Below are positions 1 to 11,232 of a DNA stretch of 64,000 nt, one piece after another. The first letter of the stretch is position 1; every line of letters starts with the position of its first letter. Origin of the DNA: Tridacna crocea (lineage: Eukaryota > Mollusca > Bivalvia > Cardiida > Cardiidae); assembly GCA_943736015.1 (NCBI GenBank), contig OX031062.1, forward strand, positions 59,322,962 to 59,386,961. Direction: 5' to 3'. The notes beneath the pieces are model-generated. The model was not told where the DNA came from. It saw only the letters and a list, made by a program, of their open reading frames with translations, and searched no databases. Made by a program: the position numbers and the translations under genes.

Positions 1-382
1 GGCTGACTTTGTACACATCGCCGATGTTTCAGACCTTTTTCAGACTTTTTCTCCGTCGTCAATTATCGGAGACTGGTCGTTGACATCTCACCGGGTCCTT
101 TTCGATGAACTGCAGGCGCCCGGCCAGGTCTCTGCCGATGGCATGCATATCAGTGTGTTCCCATCGACAAATCATTGATCTCTCGCAGATTACTCGCAGA
201 TTACTTCACGACGTATGGTTGAGTAGCCAGCAACTAATTCCGACATTGGCAGTATATATACAGGTCACCATGGTGGTATCTGAAAAGTTGTCCGACTGTT
301 TTCTAGTGTAGGAGTCACCATGCCATAATGTGACAGAAGGAGAAAATGGCTGGCGGTCCTGAGGGCACAGAATACCCCCTTC
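1..382. other. unannotated flank
   Basis: No coding exon, RNA gene or repeat recognised. The 68-codon open frame at 105-311 has no recognisable similarity and no splice context, so it is not called. Confidence 0.4.
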
Positions 383-611
383 TTAACCCATTATCACACA
401 ATCCCTACTTTTGACGACCCTGAGAAAGAAGCCTTCTGTAAACATCGTGGAAAAAGGAGAAAATGCTGGTAACCAGCATTTTCTCCTTTTCCCACAATGT
501 TTTCTACTCTTCCTAAATCAAATTTCAATTTTTGAGTCATGTTGATTTTGTTGTCTGCAAATGCTTTCAATTTGGATCAGTCTATAATATTGTTGTTTGG
601 TAAAGAGTTAA
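383..611 (+). mobile_element. TTAA foldback MITE, subfamily A
   Basis: Reference description of the family. TTAA flanks a ~225 bp element whose left end reads CCCATTACCACACAATCC and right end TTTGGTAAAGAG. Between them lie an asymmetric left arm (…CCTGAGAAAGAAGCC…), a long central palindrome (GAAAACATTGTGGGAAAAGG, then GAGAAAATGCTGGT, a one-base centre, and the reverse complement), and a right arm with GTCGTCTGCAAATGC and CAATTTGG. Plus orientation means the CCCATTACC end is on the left. CCC termini with a TTAA duplication are the habit of piggyBac-type elements; that assignment is inference. This copy has GTAAACATCGTGG in its left stem and is otherwise complete. No transposase frame is present, so it is non-autonomous. 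Confidence 0.88.
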
Positions 612-1001
612 ACAAGACCATATGCTGATAGCAGCGTTTGCAGCGGCAAGGGAGGAAGGAGTCATCTTGGATGCCATAATCCATGTACTTCCAAACTCTG
701 CGAAAATACCCCAGAATCTAGCCCGGCCATAGCTCGGTGTACAATCGCCAACTACTTTTGATGCTACGCCGACGTTTCTTTAATCGGCCGGATGCCTGCA
801 ACAATCAGTCGGATGCCGGCAAGAGCGCACCAGCATATCATCGGCATATCAACATTTGATCACCGATTGTTCGGTCATACAAATGCTGCATAATCACCAT
901 TCAAAAGAAATAGCCGCCGCTTGGGCATCGCTTTTATGTGACCACCAGACAAATAGCCTCCCCCCCCTTCACCAATCGGCTGATTTTTATGTGACTCTAG
1001 C
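612..1001. other. intergenic, nothing recognised
   Basis: Contains degenerate CGGCATATCA / GCCGGCAAG motifs and a poly-C run near 960-966. No gene seen. Confidence 0.4.
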
Positions 1002-1226
1002 CTTACCTAACAATACCTGATTTTTATGACCCTGAGATAGAAGCCTCTTGAAAACATTGTGCGTAAAGGAGAAAATGCTGGATACTACCAGCATTTTTTC
1101 CTTTTCTCACAATGCTTTTTACTTTGCTGGAAAGAAATTACAATTTTTGAATTTCATATAAATTGTCTTTCGCAAGTGTTTCCACTTTGGACAAGTCTAA
1201 AATTTTGTCGTTTGGTAAAGAGTTAA
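1002..1226 (+). mobile_element. TTAA foldback MITE A, decayed left end
   Basis: Right end GGTAAAGAGTTAA is intact. The left terminus has mutated to CTTACCTAACAATACC. The hairpin centre carries extra bases (GCTGGATACTACCAGC), and a right-stem run is degraded to TTTTTTCC. Confidence 0.75.
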
Positions 1227-1517
1227 ATTTTTTGTCTGCAGCAGCTTTTGCCATTTAGTAAAGTGTAAATCCTATAATTGACAGAGACACAGTTTGATTA
1301 TTTGCATAAAATCAGCATGATACTTTGAGTTATCAGCATAAGTCACTGCCCTTTGACACACAACAAAATGTCTAAAATATCTAATAAATGAGCAGAAATT
1401 GTGAAATTAGTCTTAAAGGCAACAAACACAGGATATGACTATCAAAGATAAATCCTTTGACCTTTCACCTGTAATTGTATTCCACTGTCAATCAAGACAT
1501 AAATGGAATATCTGATG

Positions 1518-1625
1518 ACCCTTTACCAAACATAAATATCCTTCAAGCAGATGGATTTTTAAAAACATAGTGGGAAAAGGAGAAAATGCTAATAACCATT
1601 TCCTATTCCGACAATGCTTCTCACC
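1518..1625. mobile_element. MITE A fragment
   Basis: Degenerate hairpin half (ACATAGTGGGAAAAGGAG) bounded by CTTTACCAAACA. It ends where the next copy begins. Confidence 0.55.
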
Positions 1626-1627
1626 CT

Positions 1628-1857
1628 TTAACCCATTAACAAACGACAAAATTTTAGACTGGTCCAAATTGCAAGCATTTGCAGACGACAAAATAAAAGT
1701 GACTGAAAATTTGAAATTTGTTTTGTGAAGGGTAGAAAAAATTGTGGGAAAAGGAGAAAATGCTGGTTACCAGCATTTTCTCCTTTTCTCACAATGTTTT
1801 CTAAAGGCTTCATTCTGAGGGGGCGTCAAAAGTAGGGATTGTGTGGTAATGGGTTAA
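1628..1857 (-). mobile_element. TTAA foldback MITE A
   Basis: Complete minus-orientation copy with TTAA at both ends and centre CTGGTTACCAG. Its right TTAA (1854-1857) is also the left TTAA of the next copy. Confidence 0.88.
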
Positions 1858-2075
1858 CTCTTTACCAATCAACAAAATTTTAGACTGGTGCAAATTGAAA
1901 GCATTTGCAGATGACAAAATAAAAGTGACTGAAAATTTGAAGTTTCTTTTGGGAAACAAAGAAAACGTTGTGGGAAAAGGAAAAAATGCTGTTAACCACG
2001 CTCTTACAACATGCTGGTGAAAGGAAAAAGAATGCTGATGGCATCTCCTTTTCCCTGAATGTTTTATACTCTTTT
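1854..2075 (-). mobile_element. TTAA foldback MITE A, broken hairpin
   Basis: The left half is normal. The hairpin centre is disrupted by unrelated bases (CACGCTCTTACAACATG), and the right arm is decayed. Confidence 0.7.
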
Positions 2076-2315
2076 ACCCCTTTACTAGACGACAAAATTT
2101 AAGCCCTGGAACTGAAAGCATTTGCAGACAACAATTTTGATGTGGCTCAAATGGTGAAATAGTACTTTGATACTGAGTAAGAAACATTGCAAATAGGCCA
2201 TATATAGATAACGCTGCTGCAGAAGAAGAAAAAGCTGTTCACTAGCATTTTCTCCTTTTCCCACAACATTTCCTAAAGTCTTCATCCTCGGGGTCAATAA
2301 ACACATAATACTTGA
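2073..2315 (-). mobile_element. MITE A, highly diverged copy
   Basis: Recognisable blocks are GCATTTGCAGACAACAA, CATTTTCTCCTTTTCCC and the TCATCCTCGGGGTC right arm. Termini are lost. Confidence 0.5.
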
Positions 2316-2834
2316 ATAGGAGGCGAAGAAAAGGAAACCTTCATTCATTCCATGTGGTATAAGAATTTATAACATGATCCAAATAGCCACTTTGATCTAC
2401 AGAGCAAGTCAGGTAAAAAGCAAAATGGGCATTTACAGACAGTATTAACATAAATGCCCAGAAATTTCCAAACATTCACTCCCCTTTTTTTTTTCCTCCA
2501 GGCAGATTCCATCGGTGTCCAAGACATAGCTCTTCCATTACAGTGCCCGTCTCTCTTCAAAGTAGACTAAACTCAATAAATAACTGAATTTTTAACACGG
2601 CCTTGTCCAGAGACAAAGCTAATAGTATCAATTGATCAAAAGATCAAAATGCAGGTTTTGTGCAGTCTGATCTTGATGCACAATGGCCGGTATTAGACAC
2701 TGTGGTTGTAAAAAGTCCTTTCAAGGTTAAAATAACCCTTTCACCACACATCTAGTTTTAGAGATGCTGAGCATAAAATGCTTTGGAAAAAAAGTGTCAA
2801 ACAGAAGAAAATGCTGGCTGATACCTGGTATAAG
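2316..2834. other. intergenic with dispersed fragment
   Basis: Mostly unique. 2655-2700 holds CAGTCTGATCTTGATG, a short motif that recurs diverged near 6180, 35940, 41760 and 56300, so it is probably an old interspersed repeat. No gene. Confidence 0.4.
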
Positions 2835-3063
2835 TTAACCCATTACCACACAATCCCTACTTTTGATGCCTCTGAGAAAGAAGCCTTTAGAAAACATTGT
2901 GGGAAAAGGAGAAAATGCTGGTAACCAGCATTTTCTCCTTTTCCCACAATATTTTCTAACCTTCACAAAACAAATTTCAAATTTTCAGTCACTTTTATTT
3001 TGTCGTCTGCAAATGCTTGCGATTTGGACAAGCCGAAAATATTGTCATTTGATAATGAGTTAA
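2835..3063 (+). mobile_element. TTAA foldback MITE A
   Basis: Complete. The right stem reads CACAATATTTTC, an unpaired substitution. The right TTAA is shared with the following degraded copy. Confidence 0.88.
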
Positions 3064-3277
3064 CTCTTCACCAAATGACAAATTTCAACACCCTCCCCAA
3101 ATCTAGACCATCTGAACATGACAAATCAGGTGGGGTTTGAATTATTGGTACTTGTCTTTGAACATATAGAAACATTTTGGAGAAAGGAGAAAATTCTGGT
3201 AACCAGTACTTTTTTTTCCCCTGCAATGGTTTCAAAACCCTGTTGCTTAAACACAGAATTATTTGATACAAGATTAA
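3060..3277 (+). mobile_element. MITE A, diverged copy
   Basis: Only the GGAGAAAATTCTGGTAACC hairpin remnant and TTAA-bounded ends remain, between two better copies. Confidence 0.5.
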
Positions 3278-3483
3278 CTCTTTACCAAACGACAAAATTT
3301 TAGCATTTGCAGAAGACAAAATAAAAGTGACTGAAAATTTGAAATTTGTTTTGTGACGGTAGAAAACATTGTCGGAAAAAGAGAAAAGGCCGGTTACCAG
3401 CATTTTCTCCTTTTCCCACAATGTTTTCTAACAGCTTCTTTCTCAGGGTCGTCAAAAGTCCGAATTGTGTGGTAAAGAGTTAA
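3274..3483 (-). mobile_element. TTAA foldback MITE A with short internal deletion
   Basis: Both TTAA sites are present. About 20 bp carrying the ACTGGTCCAAATTGAAA block is missing. The left stem has CATTGTCGGAAAAAG. Confidence 0.82.
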
Positions 3484-3687
3484 ACATGGTGGTCTGTACT
3501 GCAGTATCAATCTAATACATATAAAATAGTTTATCCAGGAGTTTGCAAGGATTTTCTCTTTTCAGGATATAAAATCCATCTAGACATATATCTTCCTAGC
3601 CTCTGCCCAGTTCAGTCAATTTCACGGTCAATTAATCAACCAATAAGTTCCAGAGATGATCTATATAAAGTGAAACAAAACAACCAA

Positions 3688-4060
3688 CCATTCTTGTGGC
3701 ATGGATCAATCCAAATCAATACAGTCCCATTAACACAAGAGATTTAACCCTTTGCCACACAATCCTGTGTTTTAACAAACCTGATGATATTGAATGATAT
3801 TGAATACATGCATATTGAAAACATGCCAGGAAAAACAGAAAATGCTAAAAACAAGCATTTTATCTTTTTACCACAATGACACCATTCTTGTGACATGGAT
3901 CAATCCGAATCAATACAGTCCCATTAACACAGGAGATTTAACCCTCTGCCACACAAACCTGATGATATCGGATACATTGAGAACATGGCAGGAAAAAAAG
4001 AAAATGCTAGAAACAAGCATTTTATTTTTTTACCACAATGTTTTCAACCATTACATGGGC
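3688..4060 (+). repeat. ~187 bp tandem duplication carrying decayed MITEs
   Basis: The segment starting ACCATTCTTGTGGCATGG at 3688 recurs at ~3880. Each copy includes a TTTAACCCTYTGCCACAC terminus and a degenerate hairpin (GAAAATGCTA, spacer, AAGCATTTTAT). The duplication therefore happened after MITE insertion. Confidence 0.65.
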
Positions 4061-4360
4061 AAATTCAATCTTCTAGGCTTCCATGAATTTGTCACCTGTA
4101 CCTGCTTTCGATTGGAATATTGGGCCTGAAATTTTCTATCATACCCTATTTGTCAAACAGAAATCAATGGATATAAAATGGCATTACTCAGAGTACAATT
4201 TCCATTATGTCTAAGAGAAAAAAGTTCCTAAAAAGCCACCACTTAGGGAGAAAATTGACCATACTTGAAATTTGAAATTGTCTAGACATCTCATAAAGCT
4301 TACAGTCTTCAATTGAACCATTAGCATCTTTCTGTTGAAAGGATTCTATAGCCTTGGTTT

Positions 4361-4591
4361 TTAACCCATTACCACACAATCCCTACTTTTGACAACCCTG
4401 AGAAAGAAGCCTTAAGAAAACATTGTGGGAAAAGGAGAAAATGCTGGTATTAACCAGCATTTCTCCTTTTCCCACAATGTTTTCTACCCTTCACAATACA
4501 AATATCAAATTTTCAGTCACTTTTATTTTGTCGTCTGCAAATGCTTTCAATTTGGACAAGTCTAAAATATTGTCATTTGGTAATGAGTTAA
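4361..4591 (+). mobile_element. TTAA foldback MITE A
   Basis: Complete with both TTAA. The dyad is lengthened to GCTGGTATTAACCAGC, with the extra bases at the centre pairing with each other. Confidence 0.87.
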
Positions 4592-4666
4592 AAGTCCAGT
4601 TTGACACTTCTGATGAATCTTTCACTCTATTATGTTGCATTAAGTCTTTACCAGACAAATCCGACT

Positions 4667-4875
4667 TTAAACTCTTTACCAAACATCAAACTTTTAGACT
4701 GGTCCAAATTGATGGCATTTGCAAATTACAAAATCAAAGTAATTCAAAAATTGAAATTTGTTTTAAACAGGCTAGGAAACATTGTGGGGAAAGGAAAAAA
4801 TGCTGGTTTCCAACATTTTCTCCTTTTCCCACAATGTTTTCAAAAGGCATCTTTAACAGAGTCGTAGCATAACAG
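4667..4875 (-). mobile_element. TTAA foldback MITE A, right end lost
   Basis: Left terminus TTAAACTCTTTACCAAAC is present. The right arm stops at AACAGAGTCGTAGC against the next partial copy. Confidence 0.72.
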
Positions 4876-5058
4876 AGGCATTTGCAGACGACAAAAGTAA
4901 TGTAACTCAAAAATTGAAATTTGTTTCGGGATAGGTAGAAAACATTGTGGAAAAAGGAGAAAACGCTGGTGACCAGCATTTCCTCCTTTTCCACAATGTT
5001 TTCAAAAGGCTTCTTATTCAGGGTCATGAAAACCAGGGATTGTTTGGGAAAGGGTTAA
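4876..5058 (-). mobile_element. TTAA foldback MITE A, left-truncated
   Basis: Begins inside the GGCATTTGCAGACGACAAAA block and runs to GGGAAAGGGTTAA. The right arm has CCAGGGATTGTTTGGG, close to subfamily B wording. Confidence 0.72.
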
Positions 5059-5574
5059 AGGCTTAAAGAAGCTGGGATTTCATTTTATAACCACACAGCT
5101 ATGTACGATATGTTTGATTACCTAAGAATTAACTACAGAGACAAATAATTAAGCCTTGAAAACAGTAACTGTTAATCTAATTTCAATACTGTCTTCACTG
5201 GCCACATAAAAATCTGTGATATTTTCATATTTATTCACAAAAGAAAATTATGAACACATACACTCAGTATCCAAAGACAATATAGAACAACAGAGCGACA
5301 CATGAAGAAACTGCTCACAATGTCTCACTTTAAGTTTCCTACTATGATGTTCAAAAAAACATCCACATTACTGTACAGCCTGTCATCATCCGACTGAGAC
5401 AAATCATATTAGAACAGAGATGGCACACTCTTCAATCTGTTTCCATGAAGACAAGGTCTCTGTGGTGTTACGATAGCCAAACAGAGTATTGTAAAAAGAA
5501 GATAATTATTGTAAACTAGTCAGCTCAGAGGATATTACAGAAAAAATGTTCACAGAATATACCCATATTTTTAT
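5059..5574. other. unique intergenic
   Basis: AT-rich, no MITE, no credible exon. Confidence 0.4.
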
Positions 5575-5802
5575 TTAACTCAGTACCAAACAACAAATTC
5601 TTTGGCTTGTCAAAATCGAAGCATTTGCAGATGACAAATTGAAAGTGACTGAAAAATTTAAATTTGTTCTGCAAAGGGTAGAAAACACTGTGGGAAAAGG
5701 AGAAAATGCTGGTTATCAGCATTTTCTCCTTTTCCCACAATGTTTTCTATGGGCTTCTTTCTCAGGGTTGTCAAAAGTACGGATTGTGTGATTATGTGTT
5801 AA
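5575..5802 (-). mobile_element. TTAA foldback MITE A
   Basis: Complete. The left stem has CACTGTGGG against right-stem CACAATG (unpaired). The right TTAA is shared with the next copy. Confidence 0.85.
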
Positions 5803-6034
5803 CTCTTTTACCAATCAAAAAATGGCTGACCTCAAAATTGAAAGCATTTACCTTCTGACAACAAAATGAATGTGACCAAAATATTTAAACTCTTTTTTAA
5901 GAAAGGGAGAAAATATTGTGGGAAGAGGTGAAAATTCTGGTTACCTGCATTTTCTCCTTTTCCCACAATGTTTTCAAAAGCTTTCTTTTCATGTCTTGAA
6001 AAAAACAAATCAGGATTGTGCGGTAATAGGTTAA
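5799..6034 (-). mobile_element. TTAA foldback MITE A, diverged
   Basis: Both ends TTAA. The stem is degraded on the left (ATATTGTGGGAAGAGG) and the centre is GGTTACCTGC. Confidence 0.75.
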
Positions 6035-6459
6035 TTCTTTCACTACTAAACTGCTAATTATAGTTTTTCAATGGCTACAAAATTAATGTATTTCTCCTGC
6101 ATGATCAGGAAACAGTTTGGTCAAAGTTTGGGATACAGTAGAAGACAGCGTAGATATAAGAGATTAGATTCCATATTCCATACAGTCTGATCTTGAACTA
6201 CACTGTCGGTAAAAGCTTCTTGTGTTATCTATTGCAAGGAAAGAGTTAAAAGCTTGTCAGCCAATGTTTCTATTTTCATGTTTGACCAACCCCATTCATG
6301 TATATCACTCATTAATATGACATATATCTATCTCACGCTTGCCAATCATTGTCACTCCAAATCTCTGAACATTACAATAATATCCAGTTGGTAGATTGAA
6401 AACCTTTATGGTATCAGGTAATGACCACAAACACTATTTTTACCATGGCTGTTTTGAAG
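6035..6459. other. intergenic with dispersed motif
   Basis: Holds the recurring CAGTCTGATCTTGAAC motif at ~6184 and ends a possible decayed TTAA-bounded unit at GGAAAGAGTTAA (6236-6250). Confidence 0.35.
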
Positions 6460-6569
6460 ATAAAATGGTTGAATGCTGTTTTACACCACTTTCCACATTA
6501 TGTCCTGTCACAGTGACTGCATATTTTTTTAATGTGTGTTCCGGTTTCACAAGGAGTATGCATGGGCTC
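6460..6569 (-). mobile_element. SINE fragment
   Basis: Resembles the tail and core of the minus-strand SINE at 10161 (GAATGCTGTTTTACACCACTTT). It is cut off by the MITE at 6570. Confidence 0.5.
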
Positions 6570-6798
6570 TTAACCCATTACCACACAATCCCTACTTTTG
6601 ATGCCCCTCAAAAAAAGGCCTTTAGAAAACATTGTGGGAAAAGGAGAAAATGCTGGTAATCAGCATTTTCTCCTTTTCCCACAAAGTTTTCTAACCTTCC
6701 CAACACAAATTTCAAATTTGCAGTCACTTATATTTTGTCGTCTGCAAATGCTTTCGCTTTGGACAAGCTTAAAATTTTGTCGTCTGGTAAAGAGTTAA
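6570..6798 (+). mobile_element. TTAA foldback MITE A
   Basis: Complete. The centre GCTGGTAATCAGC has one stem mismatch, and the right stem ends CACAAAGTTTTC. Confidence 0.87.
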
Positions 6799-6811
6799 AG
6801 TATAGTCAACA

Positions 6812-8395
6812 ACAAGAGCGGCAAATTGTCGCAAGATACGCCCATCTTACCCCAAGTTGTAAAGCTGGGGCATGCACCAGACAAAATTCAAGTATGAAAA
6901 ACAACAAAGGACAATAACTCAAAAATTAAGCGAGCAAGAGTTGTGATTTCGGTGCACTGCACTCCCCCTTGATGAGATCTATCCACCAATGAAATTTCAT
7001 AACCCTAGCTACTATAGTTTTAGAGATATGCTTCGGACAAAAATCAAGTATGAAAAACGACAAAGGGCAATAACTCAAAAATTAAGCAAGCAAGAGTTAT
7101 GATTCCTGTGCACTGCACTCCGCCTCAGTGAGATCTATCCACCCATGAAATTTCATAACCCTAGCTAGTATAGTTTTGGAGATATTCACCGGACAAAATT
7201 CAAGTATAAAAAATGACAAAGGGCAATAACTGAAAAATTAAGAAAGCAAGAGTTATGATTCTTGTGCACTGCACTCCCCCTCAGTGAGATCTATCCACCC
7301 ATGAAATTTCATAACCCTAGCTACTATAGTTTTGGAGATATGCTCCGGACAAAATTCAAGTATGAAAAACAACAAAGGGCAATAACTCAAAAATTAAGCA
7401 AGCAAGAGTTGTGATTTGTGTGCACTGCACCCCCCATCCATGAGATCTATCCACCCATGAAATTTCATAACCCTAGGTAGTATAGTATTGGTGATATGCT
7501 CCGGACAAAAATCAAGTATGAAAAACGACAAAGGGCAATAACTCAAAAATTAAGCAAGCAAGAGTTATGATTCCTGTGCACTGCACTCTGCGTCGGTGAG
7601 ATCTATCCACCCATGAAATTTCATAACCCTAGCTAGTATAGTATTGGAGATATTCACCGGACAAAATTCAAGTATGAAAAACAACAAAGGGCAATAACTC
7701 AAAAATTAAGCGAGCAAGAGTTATGATTCCTGTGCACTGCACTCCGCCTCGATGAGATCTATTCACCCATGAAATTTCATAACCCTAGCTACTATAGTTT
7801 TGGAGATATGCTCCGGACAAAATTCAAGTATGAAAAACAACAAAGGGCAATAACTCAAAAATTAAGCAAGCAAGAGTTATGATTCTTGTGCACTGCACTC
7901 CCCCTGAATGAGATCTATCCACCCATGAAATGTCATAACCCTAGCTAGTATAGTTTTGGAGATATGCTCCGGACAAAATTCAAGTATGAAAAACAACAAA
8001 GGGCAATAACTCAAAAATTAAGTAAGCAAGAGTTATGATTCTTGTGCATTGCACTCCCCCTCGATGAGATCTATCCACCCATGAAATTTCATAACCCTAG
8101 GTAGTATAGTTTTGGAGATATGCTCCGGACAAAATTCAAGTATGAAAAACAACAAAGGGCAATAACTCAAAAATTAAGCGAGCAAGAGTTATGATTCCTG
8201 TGCACTGCACTCCGCCTCGATGAGATCTATCCACCCATGAAATTTCATAACCCTAGCTTGTATAGTTTTGGAGATATGCTCCGGACAAAGAACTGGACGC
8301 CGCCCGCCCGCCCGCCCGGACGCCCGCCCGCCCGCCCGCCCGCCACGGGTGATCCCATAATACGTCCCGTCTTCGACGGGCGTATAAAAAGCCTT
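6812..8395 (+). mobile_element. pearl-like (Helentron-type) element, 156-bp core repeats
   Basis: Left end ACAAGAG is followed by a short hairpin (GCGGCAAATTGTCGC) and ATACGCCC. The core is nine tandem units of exactly 156 bp; the GGACAAAA junction recurs at 6879, 7035, 7191, 7347, 7503, 7659, 7815, 7971, 8127 and 8283. Then come a (CCCG)n microsatellite (8296-8343), a 3' hairpin CCCGTC-ttc-GACGGG and GGGCGTAT, the inverse of the left ATACGCCC. Tandem core, ACGG/CCCG microsatellite and 3' hairpin match bivalve 'pearl' elements, regarded as non-autonomous rolling-circle (Helitron/Helentron) relatives. No Rep/helicase frame is present. Confidence 0.82.
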
Positions 8396-8470
8396 GAGTG
8401 AGGATTGAACCCTGGTGGGTCTCCAGATTATGAATCTTATATCCTCCCCACTGAGCTTTGCAGCGCCATC
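8396..8470 (-). repeat. tRNA-like sequence (SINE head or tRNA pseudogene)
   Basis: On the minus strand an A-box-like AGCTCAGTGGGGAGGA and B-box-like GGTTCAATCC are correctly spaced, with TTCATAATCTGG between as in Met(CAT) tRNAs. The acceptor stem does not pair, so it is not called a functional tRNA. Confidence 0.5.
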
Positions 8471-8474
8471 CTTT

Positions 8475-8703
8475 TTAACCCATTACCACACAATCCCTAC
8501 TTTTGACGACCCTGAGAAAGAAGCCTTTAGAAAACATTGTGGGAAAAGGAGAAAATGCTGGTAACCAGCATTTTCTCCTTTTCCCACAATGTTTTCCATC
8601 CTTCACAAAACAAATTTCAAATTTTCAGTCACTTTTATTTTGTCGTGTGCAAATGCTTTCAATTTGGAAAAACCCACATTTTTATCATGTGGTAATGAGT
8701 TAA
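8475..8703 (+). mobile_element. TTAA foldback MITE A
   Basis: Complete and near consensus. The stem is paired throughout except ACAATGTTTTCCATC. The right TTAA is shared with the inverted copy that follows. Confidence 0.9.
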
Positions 8704-8920
8704 CCCATTACCAAATGACAATATTTTAGACTGTTCCATATTGAAAGCATTTGCAGACGACAAAATAAAAGTGACTGAAAATTTGAAATTTGTTTTGTGA
8801 AGGGTAGAAAACATTGTGGGAAAATGCTGGTTACCAGCATTTTCTCCTTTTCCAATGATGTTTTCTAAAGGCTTCTTTCTCAGGGTCATCAAAAGTAGGG
8901 ATTGTGTGGTAATGGGTTAA
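8700..8920 (-). mobile_element. TTAA foldback MITE A, stem deletion
   Basis: Both TTAA present. The left stem lacks ~8 bp (GTGGGAAAATGCTGG), and the right stem has CCAATGATG. Confidence 0.85.
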
Positions 8921-9084
8921 TGACCCGAGGATGGCAGTCTTTGAAAGGTTTGGAATAGGAGAAAACACTGGCAACTTGTCTTGCTGTTATTTTTGATGGT
9001 AGAAAAAGAAATTATTTTTTTTTATGTCTAATAAGAACAAAGTCTGTAACAAAGAAACAAATGAAGAAATGCATACTTGAATAG

Positions 9085-9165
9085 AAGGATCAGGCAGGAT
9101 CCGAACCTAGAACGCCAGCACAAAAGGTCGATACCATTACTACTGAGCTAGAGATATCTCCCTCA
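9085..9165 (-). repeat. tRNA-like SINE head
   Basis: Minus strand carries TAGCTCAGTAGTAATGG (A box) and GGTTCGGATCC (B box). The stems are imperfect and no intact SINE body follows. Confidence 0.5.
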
Positions 9166-9249
9166 CACAGTTGTTAGGTATTGTATTTAAAATCAGGACG
9201 AAGCCAGTTGTAGGAAGGAGTGGTCTCCCATAACAGCTGGTAGAAAAAA

Positions 9250-9484
9250 ATAGATTTATCCCTATCCCAAACAACAAAATTTTAGACTGGTCCAAATTGA
9301 AAGCACTTGCAGACGACAAAATTAATGTTTCTCAAAAAGCAAAATTTGTTTCCAGCAGGGAATAAAACATTGTGGGAAAAGGAGAAAATGCTGGTTACCA
9401 GCATTTTCTCCTTTTCCCAAAATGTTTTCAAACCACTTCTCTCCCAGGGCTGTAAAAACCAGGGATTGTTTGGTAAAGGGTTAA
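9250..9484 (-). mobile_element. TTAA foldback MITE A, left terminus decayed
   Basis: The left end reads TTATCCCTATCCCAAAC. Hairpin and right TTAA are intact. It contains AAAATTAATG, an internal TTAA usable as a target. Confidence 0.8.
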
Positions 9485-9764
9485 AAGTGAGAGGATCTTA
9501 TTCCCAACTTAGATTTAATTTTACCTATTCTTTTTTGGCACCTGGTACACAGACAAATCTGATCATCATCTGAGCCACATTTATTAGTACGCAAATTCTA
9601 TGTTGAAGAAATCGTGTCAACTTGTTCAGAATAAGTGCCCTTTTGGTATTCCTAAATCTATAAAAGTAACTCTAACTATCCCATTTACAAATTATTTCCT
9701 TCTTGTTAACACTGTGGAATGTGAATTATGAATGAAACTTCCCTCCCTAACCTTATTCAAAATG
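9485..9764. other. unique intergenic
   Basis: Nothing recognised. Confidence 0.35.
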
Positions 9765-10075
9765 ACTCCATGTTTTTAATGACTATTGAGGAGGGAGGCT
9801 TTTGAAAACAGTGTGATGCTGATGACCAGCATTTTCTCCTTTTACCACAATGTTTTCTACCATTTTTCAAGACAAATCCCATCATTTAAACCTTATCTTA
9901 TTTGTCATGCGCAATTACTTACAATTTAGGATACTCTAACACTTTGCTATAGAGCAAAGAGTGACCCCCCCCCCCCATAGCCCTGAGGCTGGTTACAAGC
10001 ATTTTGTCCTTTTCCCACAGTGTTTTCTATCCTGCTGGAAACAAATTGCAGGGAAAGGAGAAAATGCTGTAAGGG
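9765..10075 (+). mobile_element. decayed MITE A remnants
   Basis: One copy at 9765-9966 lacks most of its left stem (CAGTGTGATGCTGATGACC). A poly-C run follows, then a second hairpin fragment to ~10075. Confidence 0.55.
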
Positions 10076-10160
10076 AGGTTTATGTTTCATCAGGCAGAAC
10101 CTTTAAAATCTTCAGAAATACCAATAAATGATTTTGATACCTCTATAGTCAAACAGGACT

Positions 10161-10388
10161 TTGTTTGTTTGAATGGTGTTTTACGCAGCTTTCAACGTTA
10201 TTTAAGTCATATCACAGCGACAGTTCACATAATTCATGTTTCCTGGGTTTCACCAGTACTAGGCTAGGCTCTGAAGTGTATTGCCCAAGGACACTCCTGT
10301 GAAAAAAAACCAGTGGAGCCAGCGAGGCTCGAACGTTGGACCTCCAGGTCATGAGTTCTACACTCTATCACTGAGCCACACAGGACCC
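10161..10388 (-). mobile_element. tRNA-derived SINE with 15-bp TSD
   Basis: The minus strand has TGTGGCTCAGTGATAGAG (A box) and ACGTTCGAGCC (B box), then a body with CCTAGTACTGGTGAAACCC, the SINE core seen elsewhere here. Flanking direct repeats TAGTCAAACAGGACT (10146-10160) and TAGTCAAAGAGGACT (10389-10403) differ at one base. Confidence 0.82.
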
Positions 10389-10404
10389 TAGTCAAAGAGG
10401 ACTA

Positions 10405-11035
10405 ATCAAAGTGTTGAGAACGCTGAAGTGGTATTTGTTAAGGAAACCCATTGCATGGAATAAATGGTTTGAAAGAAAAATACACATTTTGTTCAAATAT
10501 TGGCTTAAAATATTGTTCAAATATTGGCTTAAAAGCAAATGAATACATTTTCAGTTGAAGGGAGAGTACTCATGTACCTTAAAACTATAATTTTGAAATA
10601 TCTTTAGACTTTTAGATTTAATTTCCAACATTACAATCAAACACTTCGATCTATAAAAAATCATGATCAATCAAATGGAGTAGCGCACAATCATAGGACA
10701 AACAAGCCATGGAACAAATTGGTTTTGGAACAAAAAAGCCCAGCATCAGTAGACAAATATGTATCATGACACCAATAAAACGCTATGAGCGAGAGCAGCT
10801 ATTTTCAATCAAAAATAAATATCTCAACAATCGATGGCCTCACCCAATGTATTTTAAAATACCATTTCAAATTACATATCTGTGTGCAACCAAAAAACTC
10901 ATTTGCCTAAGAAAAAATTAGTTTAACTGGGTTTATTACCTGCAGCTTTGAACAAAATAAGATACATGGTTATAAAATTCAATCTTGAACTCATAGTGGT
11001 ATTGTCTTTGACAAATACCACAAAAAGTGTAATCT
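10405..11035 (+). repeat. dispersed repeat, copy 1 (also at 62425)
   Basis: Shares long blocks with 62425-63178 in the same orientation, from GTTGAGAACGCTGAAGTGG to GACAAATACCACAAAAA. GTGGTATTTGT near the left and ACAAATACCAC at the right are inverted, suggesting a transposon with short terminal inverted repeats. No coding frame recognised. Confidence 0.7.
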
Positions 11036-11232
11036 TATTCAAGCCGTTGTAGTAAGACTTTAAACTTGTTTAATTTAAAGAACTAAAATGGATTTTCATC
11101 ATTTATAATAATATGATGACTTGCCCGGTATTTTGCATCACAGAGATGTATTAAACCCCGTTTTCACAGAGCATAGCTCATATTATGGAAGCCTTAGTTC
11201 AAGAAAAATCAATGAGAATAATTATGTGAAGT

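Noticed and set aside
6879..8286. Possible CRISPR-like or satellite array
   Set aside because: Units are 156 bp, lack short repeats with unique spacers, and sit inside an element with defined ends; the DNA is eukaryotic.
8396..8470. tRNA-Met gene
   Set aside because: Only the D- and T-arm-like boxes and a CAT triplet are recognisable; the acceptor stem is absent.
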